From Methylobacterium sp. Leaf104 (GTDB lineage: Bacteria; Pseudomonadota; Alphaproteobacteria; Rhizobiales; Beijerinckiaceae), in assembly GCF_001422885.1 (NCBI RefSeq), contig NZ_LMMZ01000003.1:40927-104926 (forward strand): DNA of 64,000 bases. The letters run 5' to 3'. The notes beneath the pieces were generated by a model. The model had not been told where the DNA came from. It was given only the letters and a program-made list of their open reading frames with translations, and searched no databases. Each line of letters opens with the position of its first letter. The stretch's first letter is position 1. This document shows positions 28,818 through 36,925 of this stretch, piece by piece. The translations under genes were made by a program, and so were the position numbers.

Positions 28818-30077
28818 CTACTGGTAGCCCTTGGGGAAGGGGTTCGGCTCGATCAGGTCGGGGCTCTCGTAGACCACCTCGAACTGGCCGGTCGGCAGCG
28901 CCTTGGCGACGCGGGTCTTCGACCAGAGGTGATGGTTCGGGTGGATCTTGACGTAGCCTTCCGGGGCTTCCTTGAACTCGATGCCCGGCGAGGCGGCGAC
29001 CACCTTGTCGACGTCGAAGGAGCCGGCCTTCTCGCAGGCCATCTTCCACAGGAAGGGGCCGAGATAGGCGGCCTGGGTCACGTCGCCGATGACGGTCTTC
29101 TCGCCCCACATTTTGTGGAAGGCGGCGACGAACTTCTCGTTGTTCGGGTTCTTCAGGGACTGGAAGTACTTCATGCAGGAATAGGCGCCGGCGATGTTGT
29201 CGCCGCCGATGCCGTCGACCTCGTCCTCGGTGACCGAGATCGTCAGCAGGGTCTGCTTCGAGAGGTCGATGCCGGCTGCCTTGAGCTGCTTGTAGAACGC
29301 CACGTTCGAGCCGCCGACGACGTCGGTGAAGATCACGTCGGGCTTGGTGAGCTTGAGCTTGTTGATCACCGAGTTGAACTGCGTGTGGCCGAGCGGGAAA
29401 TATTCCTCTCCGACGACCTTGGTCTTGAGCACGTTCTCGATGTGCTTGCGGGCGATCTTGTTCGAGGTCCGCGGCCAGATGTAGTCCGAGCCGATGAAGA
29501 AGAACGTCTTGGCCTTTTTCTCCTTCGTGACCCAGTTCAGCGATTCGAGGATCTGCTGCGTGGCCTCCTGGCCGGTGTAGAAGACGTTCTTGGACTGCTC
29601 CAGGCCCTCGTAGAAGGTCGGGTAGTACAGGAGGCCGTTGTACTGCTCGAACACCGGCAGCGCGGCCTTGCGCGAGGCGGAGGTCCAGCAGCCCATCACG
29701 GCCGCGCAATGGTCGTTGACGAGAAGCTTCTTGGCCTTCTCGGCGAAGGTCGGCCAGTCGGAGGCGCCGTCCTCCTGGATGACCTTGATCTTGCGGCCGA
29801 GCACGCCGCCCATCTCGTTGATCTGCGAGATCGCGAGCTTCTCGGCCTGGATCGAACCGGTCTCGGAGATCGCCATCGTGCCGGTGGCCGAATGCAGGAT
29901 CCCCACCGTGACCTCGGTGTCGGTCACCGCGAGGCCGGTGGTGTTCACCGCCGAGGTCGGCGGTGCCGCCGCGAAGCTCATGCGCGGCATCAAGGCGATC
30001 GCCGGAGCGCCGGCCAGACCCATGAGAAGCCTGCGCCGCAGCGCCGATTGCAGGCCGTTGCCCTTGTCCTCTGCCAT
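28818..30077 (-). CDS. urtA: Urea/short-chain amide ABC transporter substrate-binding protein UrtA
   Basis: 419 residues. The N terminus has an arginine-rich leader (ALRRRLLMGLAGAPAIALM) that could be Tat- or Sec-dependent. The mature protein is of the UrtA/FmdD branch of branched-chain-type binding proteins, with TEVTVGILHSATGTMAISET, GASDWPTFAEKAKKLL, CWTSASRKAALPVFEQYNGL and GQEATQQILESLNW. It captures urea or short amides in the periplasm. ATG 30077 (MAEDKGNG) is preferred over the upstream in-frame ATG because AGGGG precedes it and the leader then has normal length. It is the first gene of the nitrogen operon ending in amiE. Confidence 0.93.
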   Translation of the reverse strand: MAEDKGNGLQSALRRRLLMGLAGAPAIALMPRMSFAAAPPTSAVNTTGLAVTDTEVTVGILHSATGTMAISETGSIQAEKLAISQINEMGGVLGRKIKVIQEDGASDWPTFAEKAKKLLVNDHCAAVMGCWTSASRKAALPVFEQYNGLLYYPTFYEGLEQSKNVFYTGQEATQQILESLNWVTKEKKAKTFFFIGSDYIWPRTSNKIARKHIENVLKTKVVGEEYFPLGHTQFNSVINKLKLTKPDVIFTDVVGGSNVAFYKQLKAAGIDLSKQTLLTISVTEDEVDGIGGDNIAGAYSCMKYFQSLKNPNNEKFVAAFHKMWGEKTVIGDVTQAAYLGPFLWKMACEKAGSFDVDKVVAASPGIEFKEAPEGYVKIHPNHHLWSKTRVAKALPTGQFEVVYESPDLIEPNPFPKGYQ

Positions 30078-30418
30078 CGTGCCCAAAACCCCTGATCCTC
30101 GTCGCACGGCCGGTCGGATGGCCGTGGATCGATGACGCAAAGGCTAGGCCGCGTCGTGCCGTGCGGCCTATACGCTGTTTTGCGTATGTCGGTGCCCGGC
30201 GCACTGGCCCATGCTGGCGAACTGCCCGCGAGTCCCGGGCCCGAACGCTCCGGGCCCGATCGCCGCGCCGCCCGCCGGGCCGCGGCGCGCTTCGCCACGG
30301 CACCGCGATCGACGGGGCACGGTCCTTGCTAAGCTGGGGACGACGGAGCGCCGCGGTCCTGGACGCGCCGGGATGCCGCGCCAGACCCCGCGCCGCATGA
30401 TACCGTCCGCGCCACACG
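30078..30418. promoter_or_regulatory. Divergent promoter region between urtA and the NCS1-kinase gene
   Basis: These 341 bases separate urtA (minus) and the NCS1-kinase gene (plus) and contain no credible ORF. An inverted repeat at 30170-30187 is the main visible signal. On the urtA side, TTTGCGTCATCGAT lies downstream of it. Both transcription units probably start here. Confidence 0.5.
30170..30187. promoter_or_regulatory. Palindromic candidate binding site for the LuxR-type response regulator
   Basis: ATACGC-TGTTTT-GCGTAT has perfect 6-bp arms and a 6-nt AT-rich centre. It is centred about 100 nt upstream of the urtA start and 240 nt upstream of the divergent NCS1-kinase gene. The size and symmetry suit a NarL/LuxR-type dimer such as the product of 33789-34697. 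Binding is inferred from position and symmetry only. Confidence 0.45.
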
Positions 30419-33400
30419 ATGACCGAACACCAGCGTATCCTGCCGATCCGGCGCGACTACAACCGCCTCGTGGCCGACGAGACGCTGGAAGACTATGCGC
30501 TCCGCTTCACCGCCAAGAAGGCGCGGCGCTGGTCGGGCTTCCGGGTCGCCCAGACCGCCCTGGGCTCGCTCTCGTTCCTGGCGCTCGAGGCGATCGGCGG
30601 CACCCTGGTGCTCACCGTCGGCTTCACCAACACCCTGGCGGCCCTCCTCGTGGTGAGCGCGATCATCTTCGCCACCGCGACGCCGATCAGCCTCTACGCC
30701 GCCCGCTACGGCGTCGACATCGACCTCCTCACCCGGGGGGCCGGCTTCGGCTATATCGGCTCGACGGTGACCTCGCTGATCTACGCGAGCTTCACCTTCC
30801 TGTTCCTCGCCATCGAGGCGGCGATCATGGCGCTGGCCCTCGAGCTCTGCTTCGGGCTGCCGCCGAGCCTCGGCTACCTCGTCAGCGCGCTCGCGGTGAT
30901 CCCGCTGGTGATCTACGGCATCGCGATGATCAGCCGCTTCCAGCTCTGGACGCAGCCGGTCTGGATCGTCCTCAACCTGCTACCCCTGGCCTGCATCGCC
31001 TGGGCCGGGGACGCGCCGGTCTCGGCCTGGCTCGGGCATCCGGGGGCGGACGGCATCGGCGGGTTCGACTGGCCCCGCTTCGGCCTCGCCTCCGGCATCC
31101 TCCTGGCGCTGCTGGCCCAGGTCGGCGAGCAGGTCGACTTCCTGCGCTTCGTGCCCGTGCGCGAGCCCGGCCGTGCCGGGCGCTGGTGGGCGGCGGTGCT
31201 GGGCGCCGGCGGCGGCTGGATCCTGCCCGGGATGCTCAAGATCCTGCTCGGCTCGTTCCTGGCCGTGCTCGCCCTCGCGCACGGCGTGCCCGCCGAGCAT
31301 GCCGGGGAGCCGACGCGGATGTACGCCGTCGCCTTCGGCTACGTGATGCCCTCGGGGTTCGGCGCCGTCGCCCTGATGACGGTGTTCGTCGTGGTCTCGC
31401 AGCTCAAGATCAACGTCACCAACGCCTATGCGGGCTCCATCGCCTGGTCGAACTTCTTCTCGCGCCTGACCCACAGCCATCCGGGTCGCGTGGTCTGGCT
31501 CGTCTTCAACGTCGCCATCGCGCTCCTGCTGATGGAGCTCGGCATCGACAAGACCATCGTCAGCACCCTGTCGCTCTACGCCGTGGTGGTCTCGGCCTGG
31601 GTCGGGGCGCTGGCGGCGGATCTGGCCATCAACAAACCCTTCGGCCTGTCGCCGCCCGGCATCGAGTTCAAGCGCGCCCACCTCTACGCGATCAACCCCG
31701 TCGGCACCGGCGCCATGGCGCTGGCGATCCTGACCGGGTTCGCGGCGCATGCGGGCTGGCTCGGCGGGCTCGCCGTGCCCTTCGCGCCGATGCTGGCGCT
31801 GGCGGTGGCCTGTCTCGGCGCCCCCGCCATCGCCCTGGCCACGGGCGGGCGCTACTACCTCGCCCGCACCCCGCGGACGGACTGGCAGGGGGCGAGCGAG
31901 ATCACCTGCCGGGTCTGCGAGCACCCGTTCGAGCCGGAGGACATGGCCCAGTGCCCCGCCTATGCCGGGCCGATCTGCTCGCTCTGCTGTTCTCTGGACG
32001 CCCGCTGCGGCGATCTCTGCAAGCCGCACGGGCGCCTGGAGGCCCAGGCGCAGGACCTGCTCGCGCGCGTCGCCCCGGCCCGCACCGCCGCCTGGATCGG
32101 CGCGCCGCTGGGCCGCTACCTCGCCCTCATGCTCACCCTGGTGGCGGCGATCGGGCTGATCCTCGGCATCGTGCACGCGGGGGCGAGCGCCGAGCATCCC
32201 GAGCACCGTGAGGTGCTGGGCGCGGCGCTGACCAGCGTGTTCCTGATCCTCATCGTCATCCTGGGCATCGTCGCCTGGCTGTTCGTGCTGGCCCAGGAGA
32301 GCCGCCGGGTCGCCCTGGAGGAGACCGCCCGGCAGACCGGCCTCTACCAGGCCGAGATCGAGGCTCATAAGGTCACGGACGCCAAGCTGCAGCAGGCCAA
32401 GGAGATCGCGGAGGCCGCCAACCTCGCCAAGAGCCGATACGTGGTCGGCATCAGCCATGAATTGCGCACCCCGCTGAACGCGGTGCTCGGCTACGCGCAA
32501 CTGCTGGAGGGCGATCCCTCCATCCCGGCCCCGCGCCAGAACGGAATCCGGGTGATCCGGCGCTCGGCCCAGCACCTCTCCGGCCTGATCGACGGCCTCC
32601 TCGACATCTCCCGGATGGAGGCCGGGCGCCTCCAGATCCACCGCAACGAGGTCCGGCTCGCCGACTTCCTAGACCAGATCGTCGACATGATCCGCCTCCA
32701 GGCGCAGGGCGCCGCCCTGGCGTTCCGCTTCACCCGGCCCGAGACCCTGCCGGCGGTGGTCGCCACCGACGAGAAGCGCCTGCGCCAGATCCTGCTCAAC
32801 CTCCTCTCGAACGCGATCAAGTTCACGCCCAGTGGGACGGTGACCCTGGACCTGACCTATCGCAGCCAGATCGCGGTGTTCACGATCAGCGACACCGGCC
32901 TCGGCATCCGCCCGGACGATCTGGAGCGCATCTTCGAGCCGTTCGAGCGCGGCTCGCTCGCCGCGGCCCGGTCGACCCCCGGCACCGGCCTCGGCCTCAC
33001 CATCGCGCACCTGCTGGCCCAGGTGATGGGCGGCGAGATCACGGTGGAGAGCGAGGTCGGGCGCGGCACGCGCTTCCGCGTCCGCCTGATGCTCGCCTCG
33101 GTCGCGCGCCCGAAGCCCGTGCTGGCGCAGGCCAGCGCCCCGGCCCGGAGCTATACGGGCGCGCGGCGCACCATCCTGGTCGCCGACGACGATGCCGCCC
33201 ATCGCGGCCTGATGCGCGACATCCTCGAGCCCCTCGGCCTCGTGGTGCTGGAGGCCGGCGACGGCCCGGCCTGCCTGGCGCTGGCCGCGACGCGCCCGCC
33301 GGACCTGTTCCTCCTCGACATCGCCATGCCGGGCATGAGCGGCTGGGTGCTGGCGAAGGCCCTGCGGGAGGCCGGCCACACCGCCCGCATCGCCATGATG

Positions 33401-33796
33401 TCGGCCAACGTGCACGAGATCAGCCCGTCGCGCGGCAGCGACGCCCCCCACGACGCGATCATCGCCAAGCCCTTCGACCTGCGCGACTTCCTCGAATGCG
33501 TCACCGGCCTCCTCGGGCTCGACTGGACGGCGGAGGCCCCGGCGCCGCCGACCTCCGGATCCGGCTCGCCCGCACTCGATTCGCCGGACCCGCGCCCAGA
33601 GCACCTCGCCGACCTCCTGCGCCTCGTGCGCATCGGCCACGTCCGTGGGATCGAGGCGAAGCTCGCCGAGATGGCGGACGGCCCCGCGGCGCCGACGGCC
33701 TTCATCGCCCAGATGCGGGACCTCACCGCGGCCTTCGACCTGCGCCGCGCCCGGGCGGTGATCGAGGAATTGCTGGAGCCGGCCGCCAATGGCTGA
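30419..33796 (+). CDS. NCS1-permease / histidine kinase / receiver fusion sensor
   Basis: 1125 residues. Residues 1-480 resemble an NCS1 nucleobase/allantoin permease with about twelve spans (start RRDYNRLVADETLEDYALRF; LLAQVGEQVDFLRFVP; VVSQLKINVTNAYAGSIAWS). Residues 494-533 form a cysteine cluster (CRVCEHPF, CPAY, CSLCCSLDARCGDLC) that may bind metal. Two more spans follow, then a coiled coil, a HisKA box with His680 (GISHELRTPLNAVLGYAQ), an ATPase domain (NLLSNAIKFTPSG, DTGLGI, GTGLGLT), a receiver with Asp967 (LFLLDIAMPG) and a helical tail. The permease domain may sense or carry a ureide or nucleobase, by analogy with the SSS-transporter kinase CbrA. It overlaps the response regulator gene and is divergent from urt-fmd-amiE. 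Confidence 0.92.
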   Translation: MTEHQRILPIRRDYNRLVADETLEDYALRFTAKKARRWSGFRVAQTALGSLSFLALEAIGGTLVLTVGFTNTLAALLVVSAIIFATATPISLYAARYGVDIDLLTRGAGFGYIGSTVTSLIYASFTFLFLAIEAAIMALALELCFGLPPSLGYLVSALAVIPLVIYGIAMISRFQLWTQPVWIVLNLLPLACIAWAGDAPVSAWLGHPGADGIGGFDWPRFGLASGILLALLAQVGEQVDFLRFVPVREPGRAGRWWAAVLGAGGGWILPGMLKILLGSFLAVLALAHGVPAEHAGEPTRMYAVAFGYVMPSGFGAVALMTVFVVVSQLKINVTNAYAGSIAWSNFFSRLTHSHPGRVVWLVFNVAIALLLMELGIDKTIVSTLSLYAVVVSAWVGALAADLAINKPFGLSPPGIEFKRAHLYAINPVGTGAMALAILTGFAAHAGWLGGLAVPFAPMLALAVACLGAPAIALATGGRYYLARTPRTDWQGASEITCRVCEHPFEPEDMAQCPAYAGPICSLCCSLDARCGDLCKPHGRLEAQAQDLLARVAPARTAAWIGAPLGRYLALMLTLVAAIGLILGIVHAGASAEHPEHREVLGAALTSVFLILIVILGIVAWLFVLAQESRRVALEETARQTGLYQAEIEAHKVTDAKLQQAKEIAEAANLAKSRYVVGISHELRTPLNAVLGYAQLLEGDPSIPAPRQNGIRVIRRSAQHLSGLIDGLLDISRMEAGRLQIHRNEVRLADFLDQIVDMIRLQAQGAALAFRFTRPETLPAVVATDEKRLRQILLNLLSNAIKFTPSGTVTLDLTYRSQIAVFTISDTGLGIRPDDLERIFEPFERGSLAAARSTPGTGLGLTIAHLLAQVMGGEITVESEVGRGTRFRVRLMLASVARPKPVLAQASAPARSYTGARRTILVADDDAAHRGLMRDILEPLGLVVLEAGDGPACLALAATRPPDLFLLDIAMPGMSGWVLAKALREAGHTARIAMMSANVHEISPSRGSDAPHDAIIAKPFDLRDFLECVTGLLGLDWTAEAPAPPTSGSGSPALDSPDPRPEHLADLLRLVRIGHVRGIEAKLAEMADGPAAPTAFIAQMRDLTAAFDLRRARAVIEELLEPAANG

Positions 33797-34697
33797 GGCG
33801 CAGCGCGACACCGTGCTCGTGGTCGACGATTCCCCCGAGACCCTGAGTTTCCTCACCGAGGCGATCGAGCGCTCGGGCGCCACCGTCCTGGTGGCGGTGG
33901 CCGGCGACCTCGCCCTGGCCCTGGTCGACGAGATCACCCCGGACGTGATCCTGCTCGACGCGATGATGCCGGGCATGGACGGTTTCGAGACCTGCCGCCG
34001 CCTGAAGGCCAAGGGCCACCTCGCCCATGTCCCCGTCATCTTCATGACCGGGCTGTCGGAGACCGAGCACATCGTGAAGGGCCTGGAGGCGGGAGGCGTC
34101 GACTACGTCACGAAGCCGATCGCGCCGGACGAGATCCTGGCCCGCATCCGGGTCCACCTCGCGGGCGCCCGTGCGGCCCAGAGCGCCCGGGCCGCCCTCG
34201 ACACCACCGGCCGTACCCTGTTCGCGGTGGACCGCCACGGCGCCGTCCTGTGGGGCACGCCCCAGGCCGCCCGCCTGCTCGGCGGTTTCACCGAGCCCGG
34301 CGCCCCGTTGACCCTGCCGCCGCAGGGCGCCGCCTGGCTGCGGACCTGCCTGACCGGCACCGGTGCGCCGACCCTGACGCTCGCCGACCGCGCCGGCACG
34401 GCCTATGCCCTGAGCTTCATCGGCGGCACCGGCGACGAGATCCTGCTGCGCCTGTCGCGGGACGGCACGGAGGCGGGGCTGGAGCGCCTGCGCCAGCGCC
34501 TGCGCGTCACCGGCCGCGAGGCGGAGGTGCTGCTCTGGCTCTCGCGCGGCAAGTCGAGCCGCGACATCGGCGAGATCCTGGGGCTGAGCCCCCGCACGGT
34601 GACGAAGCACCTGGAGGGCATCTACGAGAAACTCGGCGTCGAGAACCGCACCGCCGCGTCCGTCATCGCCGCACGCCACCTGCAGGACATCGATTGA
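33789..34697 (+). CDS. LuxR/NarL-type response regulator with receiver and middle domain
   Basis: 302 residues. The receiver (about 8-125) has VLVVDDS, phospho-Asp57 (VILLDAMMPGMDGF), FMTG and the Lys in YVTKPI. A middle segment (about 140-225, TLFAVDRHGAVLWG onward) looks like a small PAS-like domain, absent from standard NarL-type regulators. The C-terminal helix-turn-helix (about 235-300) reads LRVTGREAEVLLWLSRGKSS, then EILGLSPRTVTKHLEGIYEK. It overlaps the kinase gene by 8 nt and is its evident partner. Its likely target is the divergent urtA promoter, where a palindrome lies at 30170-30187. Confidence 0.92.
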   Translation: MAEAQRDTVLVVDDSPETLSFLTEAIERSGATVLVAVAGDLALALVDEITPDVILLDAMMPGMDGFETCRRLKAKGHLAHVPVIFMTGLSETEHIVKGLEAGGVDYVTKPIAPDEILARIRVHLAGARAAQSARAALDTTGRTLFAVDRHGAVLWGTPQAARLLGGFTEPGAPLTLPPQGAAWLRTCLTGTGAPTLTLADRAGTAYALSFIGGTGDEILLRLSRDGTEAGLERLRQRLRVTGREAEVLLWLSRGKSSRDIGEILGLSPRTVTKHLEGIYEKLGVENRTAASVIAARHLQDID

Positions 34698-34882
34698 GGC
34701 GGCGCCCGGGCCAAGCATCGATCCGCCCGCCATCGGATCAAGGTTCGGCGTGAGACACCCTCTCGACCGGGCGCGGCCCCCGCACCGACCCGGAGGCGGG
34801 CGCGGAAAAATCCCGCCCGCTCCCTCGCTTTGGGGATGCGGCACCCGATCTATCCCGACAGGTCACGGTTGGGAGCTTCGCG

Positions 34883-35062
34883 ATGAACTGGATGACGTGG
34901 TTGGTCGGCCGCTGCGTGGATCTCACCGAGCGCGTCGTGCCCGGCTTCGACCGGCGCGAAGCCGGACGGGCCGGGACGTCGCCGGCCCTGCGCGGCCGGG
35001 TTCGGGGCTCGGCCTCCGAACCCTCGGTGATACAGCCCGGGGCCGCGCACCGGCCGGATTGA
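34883..35062 (+). CDS. Possible small protein of 59 residues
   Basis: An ATG at 34883 preceded by GGGAG (34871-34875) opens 59 codons to TGA 35060-35062. The product starts MNWMTWLVGRCVDLTERVVP, with a short amphipathic or hydrophobic start, and continues with an Arg/Gly-rich polar tail. Third codon positions are overwhelmingly G or C, as in real genes here. No family is recognised. It may be coexpressed with the regulator upstream (185-nt gap) or be independent. Confidence 0.45.
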   Translation: MNWMTWLVGRCVDLTERVVPGFDRREAGRAGTSPALRGRVRGSASEPSVIQPGAAHRPD

Positions 35063-35089
35063 AGGGGCGCTTCACGCGGGCACCGATGG

Positions 35090-36559
35090 TCAGGCGAGGG
35101 CGCGGGCCGCAGCGCCGACCTTGCGCACCGAGGCATCGACGTCGATCGCGGCCGCGGCGATCCCGTCCATGTTCCGGCGCACGACCTCGACGCTCCGCGC
35201 CGCGGTCTGCATGTTGACGGACATGTCGCGGGTCACCGCGGCCTGCTCGGTCACCGCCGACGAGACGCTGAGCGAGATCTCGCTGAGATGGCCGATCGTC
35301 CGCGCGATGGCTTCGATCGCGCTCACCGCCTGATTGGTGGAATTCTGCACCGCCGCGATCTGCGTCCCGATCTCCTCGGTGGCTCGGGAGGACTGGTTGG
35401 CCAGGGCCTTCACCTCCGCGGCGACGACGGCGAAGCCGCGCCCGGCCTCGCCGGCCCGCGCCGCCTCGATGGTGGCGTTCAACGCCAGCAGGTTGGTCTG
35501 GTCGGCGATCGAGCGGATGACCGAGATCACCTCGCCGATCTTGTCGGCCGCGGAGGTCAGGCCCGCGACGATGCCGGAGGCCTCCTCGGCCCGGACCACC
35601 GCCTCGTCGGAGGCGGTCTTCGCCTCGACGGCGTGGCGACTGAGCTCTTCGATCGACGCCGAGAACTCCTCGGCGCCGGCCGCCACCGCCTGGACGTTGC
35701 CGGAGGTCTGGGCCGCCGCCTCCGCCGTGAGCGTGGCCTGATGGCTGACGTCGGAGATGGAACCCGTGATCAGGCCGAGATCCTGGTCGATCGCCTGCTG
35801 GCCCTGGCGCCGCCGGAGGCGGTCGGCCACCTGGGCCGTGACGTCGCTGGCGAACTTCACCACGGCGAGCACCCGCCCGTCGGCCCCCAGCACCGGATTG
35901 TAGGCGCCGTAGATCCACACCTCGCGGCCGCCCTTCGCCATGCGACGGAACTCGCCGGCCTGGTAGGCGCCACCCGCCAGCGCCGTCCAGAACGCCGCGT
36001 AGGCCGGCGTATTCCGGTCCTCCGGCGCCACGAACTGGCTGTGGTGGCGTCCCTGGATCTCGTCGAGGCGGTAGCCGAGGGTGTCGAGGAAGTTCGGGTT
36101 GGCGTCGGTGACGATGCCGTCCGGCGTGAAGTGGATCACCGCCTGCGAGCGGTTGATCGCCGCGATCTGCCCCGCATAGGCCGCATTGCGCTCGGTCTGG
36201 GCCGTGATGTCGGTGGCGAACTTGACCACCTTGATCGGCTTTCCGCGCCGGTCGAAGATCGGGTTGTAGCTCGCCTGGATCCAGATCCGGCGCCCATCCT
36301 TGGTGACACGGAGGAAGTCTCGCGCCTGGAACTCGCCGCGGCGCAGGCCGTCCCAGAACTGCCGGTAGGCGGGCGACTCACGCTCCACGGGCGGAACGAA
36401 CTGGCTGTGAGGCCGGCCCCGGACCTCTTCGAGGGTGTAGCCGACAAGATCGAGGAAGATTTGGTTCGCATCCTGGACCGTTCCGTCCATGCCGAACTCG
36501 ATCCGACCCTGTGATCGGTCGAGGGCATCCAGTGTTGCGCGAACGCCAAACCCTAACAT
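35090..36559 (-). CDS. Soluble double-PAS methyl-accepting chemotaxis protein
   Basis: 489 residues without membrane spans or HAMP. Two PAS/PAC modules (about 10-120 and 130-240) are close repeats of each other: [19 protein letters not shown] versus [19 protein letters not shown], with matching PAC ends VVKFATDIT and VVKFASDVT. The rest is a signalling coiled coil with the receptor tip ([35 protein letters not shown]). Soluble PAS receptors usually sense redox state, oxygen or light through cofactors; no cofactor residue is evident. The start at ATG 36559 is chosen because AGGAG lies 7 nt upstream; ATG 36565 is too close to it. Confidence 0.9.
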   Translation of the reverse strand: MLGFGVRATLDALDRSQGRIEFGMDGTVQDANQIFLDLVGYTLEEVRGRPHSQFVPPVERESPAYRQFWDGLRRGEFQARDFLRVTKDGRRIWIQASYNPIFDRRGKPIKVVKFATDITAQTERNAAYAGQIAAINRSQAVIHFTPDGIVTDANPNFLDTLGYRLDEIQGRHHSQFVAPEDRNTPAYAAFWTALAGGAYQAGEFRRMAKGGREVWIYGAYNPVLGADGRVLAVVKFASDVTAQVADRLRRRQGQQAIDQDLGLITGSISDVSHQATLTAEAAAQTSGNVQAVAAGAEEFSASIEELSRHAVEAKTASDEAVVRAEEASGIVAGLTSAADKIGEVISVIRSIADQTNLLALNATIEAARAGEAGRGFAVVAAEVKALANQSSRATEEIGTQIAAVQNSTNQAVSAIEAIARTIGHLSEISLSVSSAVTEQAAVTRDMSVNMQTAARSVEVVRRNMDGIAAAAIDVDASVRKVGAAARALA

Positions 36560-36925
36560 CGCCATTCTCCTACCTTTACCCAGCGGCAGATCCCTGACTC
36601 ATGCGGGCCGGATTCGCTATTCGATGGAATAAATATAAATCATCAACTCCGGATTAACGGCATTATCGATCCGGCGACTGCGTCGAAACAGATGCGGTCC
36701 GTCTCACCGATGGGTCCATATTGTCACAAGATCGTGAGCGAGTTGTCAGTGATATTGGCCCCGGCTCGAGGGCCGCGTGGGAGACCCGCAGCCGACGCGG
36801 CTGGATTTCGAGCTCCGTTCACGCATCGCGCGGCCCATGAACCTTGGCCGGTGCCTCGTGCGTTAGGCCCTCGATGATCGCTCGCGCCGCGCGGCGCTCC
36901 GATCGTTGCGAGACCGAGGGTTCCG
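36560..36925. promoter_or_regulatory. Intergenic region between divergent chemoreceptor and beta-propeller genes
   Basis: These 366 bases contain no credible gene. The part next to the chemoreceptor is markedly AT-rich (36620-36665, with GAATAAATATAAATCATC), consistent with its promoter. The right half is GC-rich up to the propeller gene, with TTGTCACAAGATCGTGAG at 36720-36737 in between. No terminator or known motif is evident. Confidence 0.35.

Noticed and set aside
28600..30417. 605-codon minus-strand frame overlapping urtA in another frame
   Set aside because: It crosses a repeat and the divergent promoter region, and its composition is Arg/Gly-rich; urtA in the other frame is unmistakable.
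30419..31860. The NCS1-like region as a separate permease gene followed by a kinase gene
   Set aside because: The frame is continuous through the cysteine linker into HisKA, with no stop and no new start with a ribosome-binding site, so one fused protein is the better reading.
30211..32211. 666-codon plus-strand frame overlapping the NCS1-kinase gene
   Set aside because: Arg/Pro/Gly-rich shadow; the overlapping frame encodes a membrane permease-like domain with a kinase.
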